From assembly GCF_002080455.1 (NCBI RefSeq), contig NZ_CP020555.1, forward strand, positions 3,898,001 through 3,962,000: a stretch of DNA of 64,000 nt. The letters are read 5' to 3'. The notes beneath the pieces are model-generated. The model worked only from the letters and a program-made list of their open reading frames with translations. It made no database searches and was not told the DNA's origin. Source of the DNA: Streptomyces sp. Sge12 (GTDB taxonomy: Bacteria > Actinomycetota > Actinomycetes > Streptomycetales > Streptomycetaceae). Numbering within the stretch: position 1 is the first letter of the stretch; each line of letters begins with the position of its first letter. Made by a program: the position numbers and the translations under genes. Below, in pieces: positions 56,804 through 64,000 of the stretch.

Positions 56804-59563
56804 CTAGCCCTGGGTGAAGTACCCGAGCAGGTCGGCGATCACGTGGTTGGGACCGCCCCACTGGCCGTTGTAGACACTGACCTTCCCGTCCGCGACCGGG
56901 GTCGTCACGTGGTTCGGGATGGTCAGGCCCGGCAGCGTCTGGAGGCTGCTCGCCTCCGGACGGGCCGACCCGAAACCGTACGCGGTCAGGAAGCCCGCGC
57001 CGGTGCTCTCGGTCGCCGTCAGGTTCAGCACCGCGCCCACGGCGCCGGCCGGCACGCCGGCCACCGTCGTGGTGCCGCCCGCGGGGACCTTGCCCGTCGT
57101 ACGGGTGTCCGCGAGCCGCTTGGGCACGACCGGCGTGTAGAGGGCCTTGCCGTCCTTGCCGTAGTAGCCCACCGCGTCCACGATCAGGTGCGCGGAACCG
57201 GTGTGGTTGTACAGGGTGATCGTCCCGTTCGGGCCGACCGGCACGATCGCCTGGTTCGACTTGGCCTTGCCCGGCTCCGGGTTCAGGTTCGAGACCTCGG
57301 GCCGCTTCGCCGGGTCCGGGTAGGCCGCCACGAAGGAGTTCTGCGTGGCCTCGGTGCTCGTCAGGTTCACGGCGACGGCCTGCGCGTCCGCCGGGATCCC
57401 GGCGACGCCCGCGACCTTGACCGTACGGGTCGTGCCACCGGCCACCGCGCCGCCCGCGGTACGGGTGTCCGCGAGCCGGGTCGGGGCGACGGGGCTGAAC
57501 TTCTGCCCGGAGTGCGGCTGGTAGTAGCCCACGAAGTCCACGATCACATCGGCCCTGCCCGCGTTGAGGTAGAACCAGACCTGGCCTTCCCTGCCCACGG
57601 GGACGGTCACCGTGTTGGACACGGTGCCGCCCGCCCGGGCGTTGAGGCTCGATGTCGTGGGCCGGTCGTCGCGCGCCGGCGAGACGGCGAGGTAGGCGTC
57701 CTGAGTGACGTTGGTGAGGGTCACGTTGATGACCGCCGCGGACATGGCGCCCGAGGCGCTGCCCGCCGGGTTGAGCCCGATCGGCATGCCGACGGGCGTG
57801 GGGACCCCGCCCTGAAGGCTGACGCCGTGGTTGATGCGGCTGTCCTGGAGGCGGAAGGGCTCGGTGGCCACGTAGCCCGCGCGGGCGTAGTCCACGTGCA
57901 CGGTCCGGGTCGTCGTGGCCTTGTTGCCCTTGACGTCGAAGACCCTGACGGTCACCTGGTAGTCGCCCGGGCGGACGTAGGTGTGCTTGGCGGTGGCCAG
58001 ACCGCCGAAGCTCTCGTGGTCGCCCTCTCCGTAGTCGACCTCGGTACGGTCCACCGGCCACGGCGTGGCCGAGGCCGAGGGGTCGAAGGAGACGGTCAGC
58101 GGGGGCAGGTGCCCCTTGTCGTCCGGGCCCGGCAGGACCGGCGTGTCCGTGAACGAAGCCGTCAGCGGGCCCGCCGGGGTCACCTTGGCCGTCTGCTGGG
58201 TGGTGGCCTCCTGACCGGCGCCGTTGAAGGCCGTCACCTTGATCACGTAGTCGCCCGGCTTGCTGTAGGCGTGCGTGGCCAGGCCGTGGGCGCCGTTGCC
58301 CTGCCGGGTGACGACCGGGGCCGTCCCGTCGCCGAAGTCGACGCGGTAGCTCATCGCGGTGGGCCAGCGGCTGTCGGAGACGGCCTGCACCTGCACCTTC
58401 GTACCGGCCGGCGCCCAGGTCTGGTCGACGTACATCCAGGTCTGGCTCAGGCCGTCGTGGGTCTCGTGGGCGCCGCGGTCGAGGTAACCGCCGTTCTTCC
58501 CGGTGTTGGGGACCCTCGGGTCGTCCCCCGTCGGGGTCCCGTCGAAGTCACTGGGCAGGACGCCCGGCGCCGTCGGGTCGGCGGAGTCGATGGTCGGGGA
58601 GCCGTCGACCGGACCGACGCCGTCCTGGCCCGGGGTCAGGATGTCGTGCCCGCCCTGGCCCGTCGCGGCGTGGAAGGCCGCCGGGTCCGCGTACGTGGTG
58701 CCGGCCCAGCTGTACGGAATCTGCACGGGGGCGACGGGAACGCCGGTGGCCAGGTTGTAGTCGGCGAGCGTGCCGGCCGTCGCGCTCTGCGCGACCAGGA
58801 CGGCGTTGCGCGGCTCGTCGGTCTTGCAGTAACTGCTGCGGACCTCGGTGAAGAACACGTTGTTGAAGAGCCCGGAGCCCGTCGAGCCGCCACCGAGCGA
58901 AACGCCGGCGGCGCAGTAGCCGTAGACCGTGTTGTTGGTGACGACGGTGCCGGGTGCGTCGACCGCGGAAACCGCCGGCCGTGCCGACCCGGTGATGACG
59001 TTGCGGCTGAGCACGGTGCCCTGCGCACCGCCCTCGATCCGGACGCCGAGCAGATTGCCCCGGGTGATCCGGACGTCCTTGCTCGCCCCGTCGACCACGA
59101 CGGAGTCGAGCCGGCCCCACGTGGCCCGGAGCCCGTCCAGCCCGACATCGGTGGAACCGCTGACCTTCAAGCCACTGCGGGTGAACAGGCGGCCGAGCTC
59201 CACGTGGGAGGCGCCCTGGACGGTCAGCAGCTTGCCGACATCGACCTGCTGGCCCTCCCACTCGCCTTCGGCGACGAAGCGGATCGGCTTGCCCGGCGCT
59301 CCCGAGCGGTCGATGGTGACGGCCTCGTCGTAGGTCCGGCCCGCCTTGATCCGGACCGTCTGGCCCGGGAGCACGGCCTTGGCCGCCGCCGAGATCGTGC
59401 AGTACGGGACGGCCTGCGTACCGGCTCCGGTGTCGGAGCAGTGGGAGCCGTCCTGGTTGTTGACGTAGAGGTTGGTCGGGATCTCGGCGGCCGCGGCGGC
59501 CGGAGCACCGAGAAGCGTGACGAGACCTGCGGTCAGCAGGACCGTCGTGCGGGTGGGACGCAC
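56804..59563 (-). CDS. Secreted beta-helix/PKD protein with RLADTR repeats
   Basis: A 919-residue exported protein. A Sec signal (about 1-26, ending AAAA) is followed by a right-handed beta-helix region (about 60-270; LFTRSGLKVSGSTDVGLDGL). Two PKD domains (about 385-470 and 475-555) have VDFGDGTAP and YGEGDHESF turns with HAYSKPGDYVIKVTAF and HTYVRPGDYQVTVRVF. Three C-terminal repeats, each with R-L-x-D-[ST]-R and ending in a VIVDFVGYY-type strand, complete it. It probably binds polysaccharide or the cell surface; no lyase catalytic residues were identified. The GTG start has AAGGAA upstream. Confidence 0.88.
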   Translation of the reverse strand: MRPTRTTVLLTAGLVTLLGAPAAAAAEIPTNLYVNNQDGSHCSDTGAGTQAVPYCTISAAAKAVLPGQTVRIKAGRTYDEAVTIDRSGAPGKPIRFVAEGEWEGQQVDVGKLLTVQGASHVELGRLFTRSGLKVSGSTDVGLDGLRATWGRLDSVVVDGASKDVRITRGNLLGVRIEGGAQGTVLSRNVITGSARPAVSAVDAPGTVVTNNTVYGYCAAGVSLGGGSTGSGLFNNVFFTEVRSSYCKTDEPRNAVLVAQSATAGTLADYNLATGVPVAPVQIPYSWAGTTYADPAAFHAATGQGGHDILTPGQDGVGPVDGSPTIDSADPTAPGVLPSDFDGTPTGDDPRVPNTGKNGGYLDRGAHETHDGLSQTWMYVDQTWAPAGTKVQVQAVSDSRWPTAMSYRVDFGDGTAPVVTRQGNGAHGLATHAYSKPGDYVIKVTAFNGAGQEATTQQTAKVTPAGPLTASFTDTPVLPGPDDKGHLPPLTVSFDPSASATPWPVDRTEVDYGEGDHESFGGLATAKHTYVRPGDYQVTVRVFDVKGNKATTTRTVHVDYARAGYVATEPFRLQDSRINHGVSLQGGVPTPVGMPIGLNPAGSASGAMSAAVINVTLTNVTQDAYLAVSPARDDRPTTSSLNARAGGTVSNTVTVPVGREGQVWFYLNAGRADVIVDFVGYYQPHSGQKFSPVAPTRLADTRTAGGAVAGGTTRTVKVAGVAGIPADAQAVAVNLTSTEATQNSFVAAYPDPAKRPEVSNLNPEPGKAKSNQAIVPVGPNGTITLYNHTGSAHLIVDAVGYYGKDGKALYTPVVPKRLADTRTTGKVPAGGTTTVAGVPAGAVGAVLNLTATESTGAGFLTAYGFGSARPEASSLQTLPGLTIPNHVTTPVADGKVSVYNGQWGGPNHVIADLLGYFTQG

Positions 59564-59732
59564 CAGTGGGGTTCCTTCGTGGAGAAGCTGCGTGGAGTCA
59601 CGAAGGTGCCGCGGCGCCGCACGACTGGTAGACGTCCTGTTCCCCCAGCGACAGTCGGGCGCACGCAGCCCCCCGCGTACTGCGATCAGTATGCCGGTGT
59701 CCTAAAGCCGATGTCACCTGTTCTTTTCCCGG

Positions 59733-60497
59733 CTACGGAAGCCGGGACCGCACCGCAGCCCAGGCGTCGACCGCGGCCGCCAGCGGGCCGCCGTCCGCGA
59801 GGTGGGGACGGACGAGAACCAGCCACGGGATCAGGCTCTTGATGCGGCGCAGGTGCCGGATGCGGTGGTACGGCAGGTCGCGCCAGACCCGGCCCTGCGC
59901 CGCGGCCTGTTCCGGGGTCAGATCCATCAGCGCCAGCAGCTCCCGGCCCAGGGCGGCCGGGTCGCCGCCCCGCTCCGGGCCGAACTGCTGGATCAAGTAG
60001 ACCTGTACGCGGGCCAGTTCGGGCGCCCCGAGCAGATCGGGCACCCCTTCGGCGCGCGCGCAGCGGTGGGTGGCGGCGAGCGCGATCCGGCCCCAGCGCA
60101 GCCGGATCCCCTCCGGCAGCCGCTCGTCGCGCATCCGCACCCCGGCCAGGACGCGCAGCGTCCGCGGGTGCGGTTCGTCCAGCAGCGGCGGATCGGTGGC
60201 CAGCCAGGCCTCCAGTTCCTCCAGCGAGTGCCCGTCGGGCGGCACCGAGGTCAGCACCTGGCCCCGGGTGAGCAGCGCGACCATGGCGCCCGCGAGGTGG
60301 ACCTTCGCAATGTGCCCGGCGTCGAAGGAACCGACGACCCGCCCGTGGCGCTCGATGTGGCGCAGGCCCATCCGGTACTCCCCGACGGCGTAGACCTGTC
60401 CGGCCCGCGCCACCCCGCCGACGCACCGGACCACGCACACGCCACCCGTGACGTCGGCCTCCTCGACGGAGTACACCTGCAATTCGGCGATGGACAC
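59733..60497 (-). CDS. Hypothetical protein with barrel-like N terminus
   Basis: A 254-residue soluble protein I do not recognise. The first 50 residues (LQVYSVEEADVTGGVCVVRCVGGVARAGQVYAVG) resemble the beta-barrel domain II of translation GTPases in pattern only. The rest is helical with HRCARAEGVPDLLGAPELARVQVYLIQQFG and YHRIRHLRRIKSLIPWLVLV. The GTG start has GGAAGGGGG 6 nt upstream. It follows the GNAT gene by 52 bp on the same strand and may be co-transcribed with it. Confidence 0.78.
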   Translation of the reverse strand: MSIAELQVYSVEEADVTGGVCVVRCVGGVARAGQVYAVGEYRMGLRHIERHGRVVGSFDAGHIAKVHLAGAMVALLTRGQVLTSVPPDGHSLEELEAWLATDPPLLDEPHPRTLRVLAGVRMRDERLPEGIRLRWGRIALAATHRCARAEGVPDLLGAPELARVQVYLIQQFGPERGGDPAALGRELLALMDLTPEQAAAQGRVWRDLPYHRIRHLRRIKSLIPWLVLVRPHLADGGPLAAAVDAWAAVRSRLP

Positions 60498-60549
60498 CCC
60501 GGCCCCCTTCCCCGGGCGGAGATTACCTCCCGGGGGGCGGGTGCCGCGC

Positions 60550-61485
60550 TCACCGGATCGGGGCCTCCAGGACCAGGCGGATCTCGGTGACCTCGTAGCC
60601 GGCGCGGTCGAAGGCGGCGGCCATCGGCACGTTGACGGTGTCCGTGGTCGCGGTGATGCGCTCGGCGCCCTCGGCGGCGTGGAATCGGGTGATCTCACCG
60701 AGGATCTCGTCGATCAGGCCCTGACCGCGCTGCTCCGGGACGACGCCCAGGTAGCCGACGTTGCGGTGGTACGGGGTGGCCGAGGGGACGGCCAGGCCCG
60801 CGAGGCGGCCGTCCGGGAGGTGGGCCAGGCGCCACCAGGAGCGCTCGCCGGGGCAGTCGAGGTAGAAGTCGAAGTCCTCGCGGGCCAGCTGCTCGGCGTC
60901 CATCAGCTCCAGTTCGTGCTGCGTGGCCAGATCGAGGCTGTCGTGCGAGAGCCGGACGAAGGCGTCGAGCATCTCCTCGTCGGTGCCCTCGCGGAAGACG
61001 AGCCGGCCGGTGGGCTCCGCGGTGCCGGCGTCCGGGGTCCACTCGTAGCGCAGGCGCTCGATCTCGCGCGTCAGCCCGGCCGCGGCGGCGGCCTGCCGGC
61101 GCCAGGCGACGGCCGCGGCCAGCTCCGGCTGCTCCCGCCAGCCGCGGGGCAGCGACAGGTTGTAGCCCGGCTGCTTGCCGAAGGCGGCGTGACCGGCCTC
61201 CAGCAGCCCGGTGGCGACCGCGGCCGGATCGGCCACGTCCGCGCCGACCTGGAGGCAGTCGAGCGCGACGGGCCGCTCGCTGTCGGCCCGCCCCCACCAC
61301 AGCGCGCGGGCGAGGATCCGCCCGTCCGCGTCCTCGGCGAGCCAGATCCACTCGGGCCGGATCCGGTTCCCGGCGAGCTCCTCACGGATCCGCTCGGTGG
61401 TCAGGGCCGGGACGGGGCCGTCGGCCGGGTGGGCGACGGCACGGTCGAGGTCTGCGGGATCGGCGGTGACAGTACGAAAGATCAT
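60550..61485 (-). CDS. GNAT-family N-acetyltransferase (double domain)
   Basis: A 311-residue protein with two GNAT-like halves. The C-terminal half is canonical: RNVGYLGVVPEQRGQGLIDEILGEITRFH (acetyl-CoA loop QRGQGL) and VNVPMAAAFDRAGYEVTEIRLVLE. The N-terminal half (about 1-140) has WIWLAEDADGRILARALWWGRAD and looks like a degenerate copy. The substrate is unknown. The ATG lacks an obvious ribosome site. Confidence 0.9.
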   Translation of the reverse strand: MIFRTVTADPADLDRAVAHPADGPVPALTTERIREELAGNRIRPEWIWLAEDADGRILARALWWGRADSERPVALDCLQVGADVADPAAVATGLLEAGHAAFGKQPGYNLSLPRGWREQPELAAAVAWRRQAAAAAGLTREIERLRYEWTPDAGTAEPTGRLVFREGTDEEMLDAFVRLSHDSLDLATQHELELMDAEQLAREDFDFYLDCPGERSWWRLAHLPDGRLAGLAVPSATPYHRNVGYLGVVPEQRGQGLIDEILGEITRFHAAEGAERITATTDTVNVPMAAAFDRAGYEVTEIRLVLEAPIR

Positions 61486-61543
61486 CCGGTGATAGTCACA
61501 CGGGCGCGCGGCGCCGAGCAGGGCTTTTCCGCCGCGGATACGG

Positions 61544-61580
61544 CCGATGGCCGGCCTCCTCGGGGGAGACCGGCCATCGG
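61544..61580. terminator. Terminator of the E1beta-E2 operon
   Basis: CCGATGGCCGG (61544-61554) pairs with CCGGCCATCGG (61570-61580). It lies 29 bp after the E2 stop. Confidence 0.78.
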
Positions 61581-61608
61581 GCGGTACGTCGTGCGGTGCT
61601 GCTGCCCG

Positions 61609-63048
61609 CTACGCCCAGGTGACCAGGCGGCGGGGGTGCTCCAGGACCGCGGCGATGTCGGCCAGGAAGCGGGAGCCGAGCTCGCCGTCGATGAGGCGGT
61701 GGTCGAAGGACAGCGCCAGGGTGGTGACCTGGCGCGGCTTGACCTTGCCCTTGTGGACCCACGGCTGGAGCTTGATCGCACCGACCGCGAGGATCGCGGA
61801 CTCGCCCGGGTTCAGGATGGGCGTACCGGTGTCGACGCCGAAGACGCCGACGTTGGTGATGGTGATGGTGCCGTTCTGCATGTCCGCCGGGGAGGTCTTG
61901 CCGTCGCGGGCCGTGGCGACCAGCGAGGACAGCGACTCCGACAGCTCGCCGAGGGTCTTGGCGTGCGCGTCCTTGATGTTCGGGACGATCAGCCCGCGCG
62001 GGGTGGCCGCCGCGATGCCCAGGTTGACGTAGTGCTTGAGCACGATCTCCTGGGCCGCCTCGTCCCAGGACGCGTTGACGTCCGGGTTGCGGCGGATGGC
62101 CACCAGGACGGCCTTCGCGATGAGCAGCAGCGGGTTGATCCGCAGCCCCGCGAGGTCCGGGTCGTCCTTGAGCTCCTGGACCAGCTTCATCGTGCGCGTC
62201 ACGTCGAGCGTGACGAACTCGGTGACGTGCGGCGCGGTGAAGGCCGACTGGACCATCGCCTGCGCGGTGACCTTGCGGACGCCCTTGACCGGGATACGGG
62301 TCTCCCGTGCCGAGGCGTCGGCCGCGGCGGCGACGACCGCGACGGGCGCGGCCACCGGAGCCGGGGCGGCGGCCGGGGCCGCGGCGGGTGCGGCCGCCTG
62401 CGGGGTGATCGCCGCGGCGGCCGCCGCGTGGACGTCCTCCCGGGTCACGACCCCGCCGTCGCCGGTGGGTACCACCGAGGCCAGGTCGATGCCGAGGTCC
62501 TTGGCGAGCTTGCGCACCGGCGGCTTGGCCAGCGGCCGCTCGCCGCTCGGCTGGGCCGGGACGGCCGGCAGCGGCGCCGGAGCCGCGGGCGCGGCCGGAG
62601 CCGGGGCCACCGGGGCGGCCGAGCCGTTCTGCGCGGCCGTGCCCGCCACGGCCTTGCGCGGGCGGCGCTTGGTCGAGGCGGTGGAGACCCCGTAGCCGAC
62701 CAGGACGGGCTGGCGCGCCTCGGGCGCGGCCTCGGCCTCGGCGGCGGGAGCCTCGGCAGCGACGGCGGGAGCCGCCGCGGCGGCGGCCGGGGCCGGGGCC
62801 TCGGCCTCACCGGTCTGCACCGAGATGATCACCTGGCCGACGTCGACCGTGGTGCCCTCCTCGAAGAGGAGCGCGTGCACGACACCGTCGAACGGGATCG
62901 GCAGTTCCACGGCAGCCTTGGCCGTCTCGACCTCGCAGACGACCTGACCGTCGGTGACCGTGTCACCCGGCTGGACGAACCACTTGAGGATCTCGGCCTC
63001 GGTGAGGCCCTCGCCCACATCGGGCATCTTGAATTCGCGGATGGTCAC
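61609..63048 (-). CDS. Dihydrolipoamide acyltransferase (E2) of a 2-oxoacid dehydrogenase complex
   Basis: A 479-residue E2 component. One lipoyl domain (about 1-80) carries the lipoylated Lys in EVETAKAAVELP. An Ala/Pro-rich linker is followed by the E1/E3-binding domain (about 195-235; PPVRKLAKDLGIDLASVVPTG). A second Ala/Pro linker leads to the catalytic domain (about 270-479), with LSFDHRLIDGELGSRFL holding the HxxxDG motif. With E1beta upstream this fits a branched-chain (BCKDH) complex, but the substrate is not proven. The GTG start has GAGGAGAG overlapping the E1beta stop 8 bp upstream. Confidence 0.94.
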   Translation of the reverse strand: MTIREFKMPDVGEGLTEAEILKWFVQPGDTVTDGQVVCEVETAKAAVELPIPFDGVVHALLFEEGTTVDVGQVIISVQTGEAEAPAPAAAAAAPAVAAEAPAAEAEAAPEARQPVLVGYGVSTASTKRRPRKAVAGTAAQNGSAAPVAPAPAAPAAPAPLPAVPAQPSGERPLAKPPVRKLAKDLGIDLASVVPTGDGGVVTREDVHAAAAAAITPQAAAPAAAPAAAPAPVAAPVAVVAAAADASARETRIPVKGVRKVTAQAMVQSAFTAPHVTEFVTLDVTRTMKLVQELKDDPDLAGLRINPLLLIAKAVLVAIRRNPDVNASWDEAAQEIVLKHYVNLGIAAATPRGLIVPNIKDAHAKTLGELSESLSSLVATARDGKTSPADMQNGTITITNVGVFGVDTGTPILNPGESAILAVGAIKLQPWVHKGKVKPRQVTTLALSFDHRLIDGELGSRFLADIAAVLEHPRRLVTWA

Positions 63049-63056
63049 GGCTCTCC

Positions 63057-64000
63057 TCAGTACGCCAGCGAGCGGTCGACGGCGTCGAGCACCCTGTCCA
63101 GGCCCGGCAGGTACTCGTCCTCCAGGCGGGCCGGCGGGTACGGGGCGTGGAAACCGCCCACGCGCAGGACCGGCGCCTCCAGGTGGTAGAAGCACCGCTC
63201 CGTGATGCGGGCGGCGACCTCGGAGCCCACACCGAGGAAGACCGGCGCCTCGTGGACGACCACGAGCCGGCGGGTCTTCTCGACCGACGCCTGGATGCCG
63301 TCGAAGTCGACCGGGGACATCGAGCGCAGGTCGAGGACCTCCACCGACTTGCCCTCCTCGGCCGCCGCGGCCGCCGCCTCCAGGCAGACCTTCACCATCG
63401 GGCCGTAGGCCGCCAGGGTGACGTCCGAGCCCTCGCGGCTCACGCGCGCCTTGTGCAGCTCGCCGGGGATGGCGTCGAAGTCGACCTCGCCCTTGTCCCA
63501 GTAGCGGCGCTTCGGCTCGAAGAAGATCACCGGGTCGTCGCTGAGGATCGCCTGCTGGAGCATCCAGTAGGCGTCGCTCGCGTTCGACGGGGAGACCACC
63601 TTGAGGCCCGGGACGTGTGCGAAGAGCGCCTCGGGGGACTCGCTGTGGTGCTCGACCGCGCCGATGCCGCCCGCGTAGGGGATGCGCACGACGACGGGCA
63701 TCTTGACCTTGCCCAGGGCGCGGGCGTGCATCTTCGCGAGCTGCGTGACGATCTGGTCGTACGCGGGGAAGACGAAACCGTCGAACTGGATCTCCACGAC
63801 CGGCCGGTAGCCGCGCAGGGCCAGGCCGATGGCGGTGCCGACGATGCCGGACTCGGCGAGCGGGGTGTCGATGACCCGCTCCTCGCCGAAGTCCTTCTGC
63901 AGACCGTCGGTGATCCGGAAGACGCCGCCGAGCTTGCCGACGTCCTCACCCATGATCAGGACCTTGGGGTCCTGCTCCAGCGCCTTGCGCAGCGACTCGT
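63057..64000 (-). CDS. 2-oxoacid dehydrogenase E1 component, beta subunit (5' end outside window)
   Basis: The 314 C-terminal residues of an E1beta subunit, truncated by the window edge. The frame continues through ALEQDPKVLIMGEDVGKLGG, so the internal ATG at 63953 is not the start. Features are VFRITDGLQKDFGEERVIDTPLAESG, GYRPVVEIQFDGFVFPAYDQIV, PYAGGIGAVEHHSESPEA and the C-terminal YPPARLEDEYLPGLDRVLDAV. It forms the alpha2beta2 thiamine-diphosphate enzyme; the alpha gene is expected just beyond the edge. In the operon, E2 follows after 8 bp. Confidence 0.95.
   Translation of the reverse strand, partial: ESLRKALEQDPKVLIMGEDVGKLGGVFRITDGLQKDFGEERVIDTPLAESGIVGTAIGLALRGYRPVVEIQFDGFVFPAYDQIVTQLAKMHARALGKVKMPVVVRIPYAGGIGAVEHHSESPEALFAHVPGLKVVSPSNASDAYWMLQQAILSDDPVIFFEPKRRYWDKGEVDFDAIPGELHKARVSREGSDVTLAAYGPMVKVCLEAAAAAAEEGKSVEVLDLRSMSPVDFDGIQASVEKTRRLVVVHEAPVFLGVGSEVAARITERCFYHLEAPVLRVGGFHAPYPPARLEDEYLPGLDRVLDAVDRSLAY

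Noticed and set aside
63057..63953. Start of the E1beta gene at the internal ATG 63953
   Set aside because: The conserved frame continues upstream to the window edge (QDPKVLIMGEDVG), so the gene is truncated by the window.
1..64000. tRNA, rRNA and mobile elements
   Set aside because: I looked for TTCGA-type T-loops with CCA-proximal stems, rRNA blocks and transposase motifs by eye and found none; a tRNAscan search would be decisive.

Overview
The window is chromosomal DNA of a Streptomyces or a close relative. It is strongly GC-rich with G/C third codon positions and GTG starts. The family set is typical: a large BTAD/NB-ARC regulator, a PAS/GAF/PP2C/HATPase sensor phosphatase, a mycothiol-type isomerase and F420-type oxidoreductases. 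Two copies of the 14-bp ParB site GTTTCACGTGAAAC (16462 and 23517) place it in the origin-proximal core of the chromosome rather than in an arm. I see no insertion sequence, prophage, CRISPR array, rRNA or tRNA.

Layout. 1-13.7 kb: a PP2C phosphatase, a tautomerase-type isomerase, an ECF sigma/SRPBCC pair, a cold-shock gene with a long structured leader, a 1110-aa BTAD regulator, a GNAT/PaaX pair, a class III aminotransferase and a uricase. 13.7-16.8 kb: a cobalamin riboswitch controlling cbtB-cbtA, a sortase-like protein without catalytic residues, and small secreted or unknown proteins with the first parS. 16.9-23.6 kb: an Rrf2-ridA unit with a palindromic operator, a FUSC transporter, and a lipoprotein overlapping an orphan sensor kinase, ending at the second parS. 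23.6-31.9 kb: a Tat-exported PhoX-type phosphatase behind a PHO box, a VWA protein with a long Ala/Pro/Glu repeat linker, aspS, and the SpoIIE-type phosphatase. 32-46 kb: mostly housekeeping or conserved genes (AI-2E family, pirin, ArsR, SseB, acyl-CoA dehydrogenase, M18 aminopeptidase, NHL-thioredoxin, nitrilase family).

46-64 kb: a maleylpyruvate-isomerase-like protein, a GntR-MFS operon, a DUF418 membrane protein, a papain-family protease with a six-repeat C-terminal propeller followed 15 bp later by a chagasin-type protease inhibitor, a flavin monooxygenase divergent from a GntR-TetR fusion regulator with two different operator types between them, a large secreted PKD/beta-helix protein, and a branched-chain (or similar) 2-oxoacid dehydrogenase E1beta-E2 operon running off the right edge.

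Most likely little-described items: the protease/inhibitor pair, the dual-domain regulator with its two operator classes, the dead sortase-like protein, the tandem CxxH/CxxC protein with five in-phase 11-bp repeats upstream, and the terminator-like hairpin in the cold-shock leader. Many genes appear leaderless, with a TAnnnT box 6-8 nt before the start codon. All calls come from reading the sequence; no database search was run.
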